Source: DATLLN01 sp963797175
Lineage (GTDB): Bacteria > Actinomycetota > Thermoleophilia > Gaiellales > JAICJC01
Length of the DNA stretch: 64,000 nt
Direction of reading: 5' to 3'
Assembly (NCBI GenBank): GCA_963797175.1
Contig: CAWCOL010000009.1
Coordinates: forward strand, 1,178,001 to 1,242,000
The notes under the pieces are model-generated. The model saw only the letters and a list, made by a program, of their open reading frames with translations. It did not search any database and was not told the origin of the DNA. Shown here piece after piece: positions 58,280 through 64,000 of this stretch. The position numbers and the translations under genes were made by a program. The first letter of the stretch is position 1. Each line of letters begins with the position of its first letter.

Positions 58280-60232
58280 ATGCGGAAGGCACTCACTCGA
58301 CTGACTGAGCCGATGGTGCGCGAGAACGGCGCGCTTCGGCCCGCCACCTGGGACGAGGCGCTCGATCGTGCCGCGAGTGGCTTCGATGCGGTGCGCGCAG
58401 CGGGCAACCCGAATGCGTTCGGGCTGTTCAGCTGCTCCAAGGCGACCAACGAGGTGAACTTCATCACGCAGAAGTTCACCCGCGTCGTCATGGGCACCAA
58501 CAACATCGACAGCTGCAACCGGACTTGACACGCACCTAGCGTCGTCGGTCTGGCGACGGTGTTCGGGGCCGGGGGCGGCACCAGCTCCTACCGGGAGGTC
58601 GAGGAGACCGATCTGATCTTCCTGTGGGGGTCGAACGCCCGTGAAACCCATCCGATCTTCTTCCATCGCGTGCTCAAGGCCGTGAACAACGGTGCGCGCC
58701 TCTATGTCGTCGATCCGCGGCGGACCGGATCGGCGCAGTGGGCCGACACCTGGCTCGGCCTGGACGTGGGCAGCGACGTCGCGCTCTCCAACGCGATGGC
58801 GCGCGTGATCATCCACGCCGGCCTGCACAACCGCGAGTTCATCGACCGCGCGACCACGGGGTTCGAGGAGTACGCGGCCAGCGTCGAGGCCTACGACCTG
58901 GAGCGCGCCGAGCGCGACACCGGCATCCCCGGCGACGTCATCCGCGACGCCGCGCTGGCCTACGCGCGGGCCGACCGGGCGATGATCTGCTGGACGCTCG
59001 GCATCACCGAGCACCACAACGCGGTGGACAACGTCTTCGCGCTGATCAACCTGGCGCTGCTGACCGGCCACGTCGGCCGCTACGGATCGGGCCTCAACCC
59101 GCTGCGCGGCCAGAACAACGTCCAGGGCGGCGGCGACATGGGCGCGATCCCCAACAAGCTGCCGGGCTTCCAGGACGTCGAGTCCGACCACGAGGCGCGG
59201 GCGCAGTACGAGGCCGCGTGGAACACGACGATCCAGCCGAAGTACGGCTGGCACCTGACGCAGATGTTCGAGGCGATGGAGCGCGGCGAGCTGAAGGCGC
59301 TGTACGTCGTCGGCGAGAACCCGGCACAGTCCGAGGCGGACGCGAAGCACACCCTGCACCTGCTGGAGAGCCTCGACCACCTGGTCGTGCAGGACATCTT
59401 CCTCACCCGCACCGCCGAGCTGGCGGACGTCGTGCTGCCGGCATCGGTCAGCTGGTGCGAGGCGGAGGGCACGGTGACGAACAGCGAGCGCCGGGTCCAG
59501 CGGGTGCGCAGGGCGCTCGACCCGCCCGGGCAGGCTCGCGATGACATCGAGATCGTGGTGGAGATCGCCCGGCGGATGGGCCACGAGTGGAGCTACGCCG
59601 GCCCCGAGGAGGTGTGGACCGAGCTGCGCTCGCTCTCGCCGATGCACCGCGGCATGACGTACCCGCGGCTGGCCGAGCTGGGCGGCATCCAGTGGCCCTG
59701 CTGGGACGAGCAGCACACGGGCGAGCAGTTCCTGCACGGCCGGCTGTGGGACGAGCCGCGGGCAAGCGGCAACCCGGCGCCGTTCAACGTCGTCGTCAAC
59801 GTCGCGCCGGTGGACGAGCTGTCGGACGAGTTCCCGATCCGGCTGACCACGGGCCGCCGGCTCGACTCGTACAACACCGGTGTGCAGAGCGGCGGCTACA
59901 CCTCGCCGCTGCGCCGCGGCGAGTCGCTCGACCTCTCCCCCGAGGACGCCGAGCAGCTGGGCGTGGCCGACGGCGAGCGGGTGAAGGTCAGCTCACGGCG
60001 CGGATCGGTCGAGGCGCCGGTGCGGATCGACCCGTCGCTGCGGCGCGGACTCGCCTTCATGACGCTGCACTTCCCCGACCAGGTCGAGACGAATATCCTC
60101 ACCATCGACGCCACCGACCCGCGCTCCGGCACGGCCGAGTTCAAGGCCAGCGCGATCCGGGTCGACCGGATCGCGGTGCCCGAGGCCGAGAAGCAGGCCG
60201 CGCCCGGTGTCAACGTCGCCGCCCGCCGCTAG
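58280..60232 (+). CDS. fdhA: Formate dehydrogenase catalytic subunit, selenocysteine-containing, lacking the Fe4S4 N-terminus
   Basis: A 650-residue molybdopterin subunit that oxidises formate to CO2. It begins MRKALTRLTEPMVRENGALR (GGGAGGTGAT ribosome site) and reads through an in-frame TGA at 58526-58528: MGTNNIDSCNRT-Sec-HAPSVVGLATV, where formate dehydrogenases carry the active-site Sec or Cys (residue 83). A SECIS hairpin follows. Further molybdopterin motifs: LIFLWGSNARETHP, LYVVDPRRTGSA, LRGQNNVQGGGDMGAIPN, ADVVLPASVSWCEAEGTVTN, and the dinucleotide-binding C-terminal domain FPIRLTTGRRLDSYNTGVQS. The usual N-terminal Fe-S domains are absent and are encoded instead by the gene at 62093. 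The NuoEF-like subunit gene starts four bases after the stop. Confidence 0.9.
58526..58558 (+). promoter_or_regulatory. Selenocysteine UGA with bacterial SECIS hairpin
   Basis: TGA at 58526-58528 is followed by a stem CGTCGTC (58540-58546) / GGCGACG (58552-58558, one G.U pair) closing the apical loop GGTCT (58547-58551). Exactly 18 bases separate the UGA from this loop. E. coli fdhF has the same 18-base distance and the same GGUCU loop recognised by SelB, so UGA here should be decoded as selenocysteine. Confidence 0.9.
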
Positions 60233-60235
60233 CCG

Positions 60236-62092
60236 ATGGATCTCCGCCTCACCAACCAGGAGCCGAGCGAGGCGGAGCGCGAGGCGGTCGACGCCGTGCT
60301 CGGACCGCCCGCATCGGCCTGGGAGGGCGGCGAGCGCGGAGCCGACGGGCACACGGCGCAGGGCGGTCACGCCGCCCGCGCGCAGCGCCACCTGCTGCTC
60401 CCCGTCCTGCACGCGGTGCAGGGCCGGGTCGGCTGGATCAGCCCGGCCGCGCTCGGCTACGTCTGCCGCAGGCTGACCGTGCCCCCCGCCGAGGCCTACG
60501 GCGTCGCCAGCTTCTACGCGCTCTTCGCCCTGGAGCCGCGAGCGCCCGTGGTCGCGCACGTCTGCACCGACATCGCCTGCATGTGCAGCGGTAGCCGCGA
60601 ACTGGTCTCCGAGCTCGAGCGCACCGTCGGCCCGTCCGGCGAGCATCCCTCGAACGGCTCGTCGATCTGGCTGGAGAGCCCGTGCCTGGGACTGTGCGAG
60701 CAGGCGCCGGCCGTGCTCGTCACCCGCGCCGGCACCGAGCCGGCCGACCACTCGATCAGCAACGCGACCGCGGCGGACGTCGCAGCGGCGCTGGCCGGCA
60801 CCAGCGAGCAGCGCACGGCGACGCTCGCGCCGCAGGCAACCGCCGGCGAGGACGGCCTGCGGCTGCTGCACCGGGTCGACGGGGTCGATCCCGGCAGCCT
60901 GGACAGCTACCGCAGCGCCGGCGGCTACGAGGCGCTGCGCACCGCGCTCGACATGGGCCCGACGGGCGTCATCCGCGAGGTGACCGACTCCAAGCTGCTC
61001 GGCCGCGGCGGCGCGGCGTTCCCCACCGGCCGCAAGTGGGACGCGGTCGGCCGCAACCCCTCCACGCCCCACTACGTCGTCTGCAACGCGGACGAGTCGG
61101 AGCCGGGGACGTTCAAGGACCGCGTCGTGATCGAGAGCGACCCGTTCGCCCTGATCGAGGCGATGACCATCGCCGGCTTCGCGACGGCCGCCGAGCACGG
61201 CTACATCTACCTGCGCGGCGAGTACCCGCTGGCCTGGTCGCGGCTCGAGCACGCGATCGGACAGGCGCGGGCGCGCGGGCTGCTGGGCGACAACATCATG
61301 GGCCGCGGCCTGCGCTTCGACATCGAGCTGCGCAAGGGCGCCGGCGCCTACATCTGCGGCGAGGAGACCGCCCTGTTCAACTCGATCGAGGGCTACCGCG
61401 GCGAGCCACGCAGCAAGCCGCCGTTCCCGGTCGACCAGGGGCTGTTCGCCAAGCCGACCGTGGTCAACAACGTCGAGAGCCTGCTGAACGTGCTCGGCAT
61501 CCTGCACGACAGCGGCGCCGCGTTCGCGCAGATCGGCACCGAGCAGTCCACCGGCACGCGGCTCTTCTGCCTGTCCGGCTGCGTCGAGCGGCCGGGCCTG
61601 TACGAGGCGCCGTTCGGCGTGACGCTGCGCGAGGTGCTGGAGATGGCCGGCGGTGTCCGCGACGGCAACGAGCTCAAGGCGGTGCTGCTGGGCGGCGCGG
61701 CCGGCGGGTTCGTCGGGCCCGACATGCTCGACCTCGAGCTCTCCTTCGAGGCGACCCGCGCCGCCGGCGCGACGCTCGGCTCGGGCGTGGTGCTGGTGTT
61801 CGACCAGACGGTTGACCTGGTGCCCGTGCTGCTGCGGATCGCCGCGTTCTTCCGCGACGAGTCGTGCGGCCAGTGCGTGCCCTGCCGGGTCGGCACGGTG
61901 CGCCAGCAGGAGGCGCTGCTGCGGCTCGCCGCCGACAAGCCGCGGGGCACCGTCGCCGACGAGAAGGCGCTGCTGGCCGAGATCGCCCAGGCGATGCGCG
62001 ACGCCTCGATCTGCGGGCTCGGGCAGACTGCGGCCAATGCGATCGACTCCGCGATTCTCAGCCTGCGCGTCTTCGAGCCCCAGGAGGTCTGA
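60236..62092 (+). CDS. fdhB: Formate dehydrogenase diaphorase subunit, NuoE-NuoF fusion
   Basis: A 618-residue protein. Residues about 1-190 are NuoE-like: the [2Fe-2S] ligands are in HVCTDIACMC and SPCLGLCEQAPAVLV. Residues about 200-618 are NuoF-like: FMN/NADH loops LGRGGAAFPTGRKWDAVG and NADESEPGTFKDR, then KGAGAYICGEETALFNSIEG with EPRSKPPFP, and the [4Fe-4S] ligands in DESCGQCVPCRVGT with a fourth Cys in SICGLGQ. It passes electrons from formate to NAD+. It starts four bases after fdhA and ends directly before the Fe-S subunit gene. Fusion of the two diaphorase subunits is known in some NAD-dependent formate dehydrogenases and hydrogenases. Confidence 0.9.
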   Translation: MDLRLTNQEPSEAEREAVDAVLGPPASAWEGGERGADGHTAQGGHAARAQRHLLLPVLHAVQGRVGWISPAALGYVCRRLTVPPAEAYGVASFYALFALEPRAPVVAHVCTDIACMCSGSRELVSELERTVGPSGEHPSNGSSIWLESPCLGLCEQAPAVLVTRAGTEPADHSISNATAADVAAALAGTSEQRTATLAPQATAGEDGLRLLHRVDGVDPGSLDSYRSAGGYEALRTALDMGPTGVIREVTDSKLLGRGGAAFPTGRKWDAVGRNPSTPHYVVCNADESEPGTFKDRVVIESDPFALIEAMTIAGFATAAEHGYIYLRGEYPLAWSRLEHAIGQARARGLLGDNIMGRGLRFDIELRKGAGAYICGEETALFNSIEGYRGEPRSKPPFPVDQGLFAKPTVVNNVESLLNVLGILHDSGAAFAQIGTEQSTGTRLFCLSGCVERPGLYEAPFGVTLREVLEMAGGVRDGNELKAVLLGGAAGGFVGPDMLDLELSFEATRAAGATLGSGVVLVFDQTVDLVPVLLRIAAFFRDESCGQCVPCRVGTVRQQEALLRLAADKPRGTVADEKALLAEIAQAMRDASICGLGQTAANAIDSAILSLRVFEPQEV

Positions 62093-63031
62093 GTGAGCGT
62101 CGTCCCCGTCACCATCCGCCGCACCGTCGAGCTCGAGGTCGACGGCGAGTCGGTGCGCGTCCCCGAGGGCGCGACCATCCTCGACGCCTGCCGCGCGCAG
62201 GGCTGCGACCAGCCGACGCTGTGCTACGGCGACACGCTGACGCCGGTCAACGCGTGCCGCGTGTGCGTGGTCGAGGTCGAGGGCTCGCGGGTGCTGGTGC
62301 CGAGCTGCGCGCGTAAGGCGGAGGATGGCATGGTGGTCAAGACCGACACCGAGCGCGTCCGCCACAGCCGCAAGATGGTGCTCGAGTTCCTCGGCTCCAG
62401 CGTCGATCTGACCACCGCGCCCGAGGTGGACGGCTGGATGGAGCAGTACGAGGCGCGGCCGGAGCGCTACGGGCCGCCGGCGCCGCCCGCACCGGCGGGC
62501 GCGCGCGACCACGCCCAGGCGGGGCACCACCACGCCGGCGACGGCCAGACAGCGGCCACCGTCGCGCAGCCTGTCAAGGTTGACAACGAGAACTACGTCC
62601 GCGATTACGCGAAGTGCATCCTCTGCTACAAGTGCGTCGAGGGCTGCGGCACGGACTGGCAGAACACGTTCGCGATCGCCGTGGCGGGGCGCGGGTTCGA
62701 CGCCCGCATCTCCACGGAGTACGCCGCGCCGCTGCCCGACTCGGCCTGCGTCTACTGCGGCAACTGCATCGCCGTCTGCCCGACCGGCGCGCTGATGTTC
62801 AAGAGCGAGCACGAGATGCGGGCGGACGGCAGCTGGGACGAGGGCGAGCAGACCGTGACCGAGACGATCTGCTCCTACTGCGGCGTCGGCTGCAGCCTGG
62901 AGCTGCACGTGCAGGACAACTCGATCGTCAAGGTGACGTCGCCGCTCGACCACGGCATCACCCGCGGCAACCTGTGCGTCAAGGGCCGGTTCGGCTACCA
63001 GTACGTGCAGAACCGCGCCGAGGGGGAGTGA
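62093..63031 (+). CDS. Formate dehydrogenase Fe-S subunit carrying the missing alpha-subunit N-terminus
   Basis: A 312-residue protein from GTG or the overlapping ATG region at 62093. Domains in order: a [2Fe-2S] ferredoxin domain (DACRAQGCDQPTLCYGDTLT, then NACRVCVVEVEG), a NADH-G-type segment with CARKAEDGM, and a His-rich linker DHAQAGHHHAGDG. Next is a two-cluster ferredoxin (AKCILCYKCVEGCG and CVYCGNCIAVCPTGALMF), and lastly the molybdopterin Fe4S4 domain, ETICSYCGVGCSLELHV through RGNLCVKGRFGYQYV. In ordinary formate dehydrogenases these domains precede the Mo domain in one chain. Here the chain is cut right after KGRFGYQYV, and the Mo part is the first gene of the operon. The stop overlaps fdhD by one base. 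Confidence 0.85.
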   Translation: MSVVPVTIRRTVELEVDGESVRVPEGATILDACRAQGCDQPTLCYGDTLTPVNACRVCVVEVEGSRVLVPSCARKAEDGMVVKTDTERVRHSRKMVLEFLGSSVDLTTAPEVDGWMEQYEARPERYGPPAPPAPAGARDHAQAGHHHAGDGQTAATVAQPVKVDNENYVRDYAKCILCYKCVEGCGTDWQNTFAIAVAGRGFDARISTEYAAPLPDSACVYCGNCIAVCPTGALMFKSEHEMRADGSWDEGEQTVTETICSYCGVGCSLELHVQDNSIVKVTSPLDHGITRGNLCVKGRFGYQYVQNRAEGE

Positions 63032-63897
63032 TGGCCGCCGATCCGGCCGACGCGCTGGATCCGGCGGGCGGGCCGGCGCGGCCGCAGAGCACCTCGCGGG
63101 TGCGGGTGCTGGCGGTGGACGGCGAGGCGCGAAGGCGCCGCGACGATCGGCTGGCGACCGAGGAGCCGATGGAGATCCGCGTCGAGGAACCGGGCGCCGA
63201 GCAGCGCAGCATCGCGGTGACGATGCGCACGCCGGGCGCCGACTTCGAGCTGGCGGCCGGGTTCCTCCTGACGGAGGGGCTGATCGAGCGGGCCAGTGAC
63301 GTGCGCGCCGTCCGCTACTGCGCGGTGCCCCGCGAGGAGCAGCACTACAACGTGGTCAGCGTGACGCTGACGCGGGCCCTGGCGTCCGACCCGCAGCGGA
63401 ACTTCTACGCGACCTCGAGCTGCGGCATCTGCGGAAAGGCGTCGCTGGATGCCCTGGACGTGCGCTGTGAGCATGTGGCCGAGGGGCCGGTGGTCGCAAC
63501 GGAGCTGATCACCTCGCTGCCCGACAAGCTGCGCGCCGCCCAGCGGGTGTTCGAGCGCACCGGTGGCCTGCACGGCGCCGCCCTGTTCGACACCGCCGGC
63601 GAGCTGCTGCTGACGCGCGAGGACATCGGCCGCCACAACGCCGTGGACAAGATCGTCGGCGCCGAGCTGCTGGCCGGCCGGCTACCCGCATCCGAGCGGA
63701 TCCTGCTCGTCTCCGGCCGGGCCGGCTTCGAGATCGTCCAGAAGGCGGCCGTGGCGGGCATCCCGATCCTGGCCGCCGTCTCGGCGCCCTCCAGCCTGGC
63801 CGTCGATGCGGCCCGCGGCTTCGGCATGACGCTGATCGGCTTCCTCCGCGGCGACCGGTTCAACGTCTACACCGGCGCCGAGCGCATCGCCGCCTGA
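63031..63897 (+). CDS. fdhD: Formate dehydrogenase accessory sulfurtransferase FdhD
   Basis: A 288-residue protein. FdhD transfers sulfur from IscS to the Mo cofactor of formate dehydrogenase. The conserved cysteine loop is TSSCGICGKASLDAL (about residues 130-145), with TPGADFELAAGFLLTEGLIE before it, and TREDIGRHNAVDKIVG and LVSGRAGFEIVQKAAVAGIP after it. ATG 63031 shares one base with the preceding stop and has GGGGGAG ahead of it. Its place at the end of the operon supports the identity of the upstream genes. Molybdenum cofactor and selenocysteine (SelA/SelB/SelC/SelD) genes are not in this window. Confidence 0.92.
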   Translation: MAADPADALDPAGGPARPQSTSRVRVLAVDGEARRRRDDRLATEEPMEIRVEEPGAEQRSIAVTMRTPGADFELAAGFLLTEGLIERASDVRAVRYCAVPREEQHYNVVSVTLTRALASDPQRNFYATSSCGICGKASLDALDVRCEHVAEGPVVATELITSLPDKLRAAQRVFERTGGLHGAALFDTAGELLLTREDIGRHNAVDKIVGAELLAGRLPASERILLVSGRAGFEIVQKAAVAGIPILAAVSAPSSLAVDAARGFGMTLIGFLRGDRFNVYTGAERIAA

Positions 63898-63927
63898 CGT
63901 CACGGACGTCCGGGTCGGCCGGTCGGC

Positions 63928-64000
63928 TCAGGTGACCGGGGAGGCGCTCTGGTCGCCGGGGGTGATCAGCCCGGTCTCGTACGCGAACACGACCGCCTGG
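63928..64000 (-). CDS. C-terminal fragment of a probable LuxR/NarL-type response regulator, partial at window end
   Basis: The minus strand reads QAVVFAYETGLITPGDQSAS then PVT and stop at 63928. (A/V)VV.AYE(T/S)GL(V/I).PG is the usual last line of NarL-type response regulators after the HTH. Only 23 residues are visible, so the call is tentative. It converges with fdhD, 30 bp apart. Confidence 0.5.
   Translation of the reverse strand, partial: QAVVFAYETGLITPGDQSASPVT

Noticed and set aside
58526..58528. TGA as a nonsense mutation making fdhA a pseudogene
   Set aside because: Position matches the active-site residue, the frame is continuous, and a SECIS hairpin with the correct loop and distance follows.
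59993..62953. Minus-strand ORF of 986 codons
   Set aside because: Shadow across three formate dehydrogenase genes; low-information sequence.

Overview
The window is high-GC DNA from an actinobacterium, most likely class Thermoleophilia (Solirubrobacterales-like). Pointers are strong GC3 bias, many GTG starts and 1-4 base gene overlaps, tRNA genes without an encoded CCA, and several exported proteins with the N-terminal signature ALFVALGGSAYAA, which I associate with this lineage. The lineage call is inference; no rRNA is present.

Layout. 1-580: MarR regulator with a palindromic operator. 1300-7264: a defence island of lower GC. A McrB-like AAA+ subunit and a PD-(D/E)XK subunit (plus strand) converge on an operon of two C5-cytosine methyltransferases and a Vsr nuclease (minus strand). 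This is the gene content of LlaJI/BsuMI-type restriction-modification. Its R2, M1, M2 and vsr frames are interrupted. 7.4-14.4 kb: threonine aldolase, DUF4389 protein, PfpI-family protein, a secreted beta-helix protein, a methyltransferase and an RTX/beta-propeller protein. 14.5-17.6 kb: operon with MauE-, MauD- and MauA-like proteins. 17.6-24.1 kb: M43 metalloprotease, ECF sigma/anti-sigma pair, cupin, FAD oxidoreductase, alpha/beta hydrolase, DUF72 and a phosphoesterase. 24.1-30.0 kb: a six-gene acyl-CoA catabolic operon. 30.0-35.0 kb: secreted proteins, including three tandem paralogues. 35.1-37.8 kb: broken APC permease, zinc-ribbon membrane protein fused to a surface-domain remnant, and an orphan ORF with an LQRTAGNRA motif. 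37.8-45.1 kb: two exported beta-propeller paralogues flanking tRNA-Lys, an M14 carboxypeptidase, an agmatinase-like hydrolase and tRNA-Glu. 45.2-48.4 kb: RHH regulator, DUF4097 protein and a DrrAB-type ABC exporter. 48.5-58.1 kb: GGDEF-like protein, peptidase plus solute-binding protein, kinase, lipoprotein, S53 peptidase, sulfotransferase-like protein. 58.3-63.9 kb: NAD-linked formate dehydrogenase operon whose catalytic subunit carries an in-frame UGA (selenocysteine) followed by a SECIS hairpin; fdhD closes it. The end holds the C-terminus of a probable LuxR-type regulator.

The strongest observations are the selenocysteine formate dehydrogenase with its alpha subunit split over two permuted genes, the LlaJI-like island with Vsr, and the MauA-like disulfide-rich Tat protein with MauE/MauD but no large subunit. 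Single-base frame breaks recur in many otherwise well-conserved genes. Sequencing or assembly indels are therefore a serious alternative to gene decay throughout.
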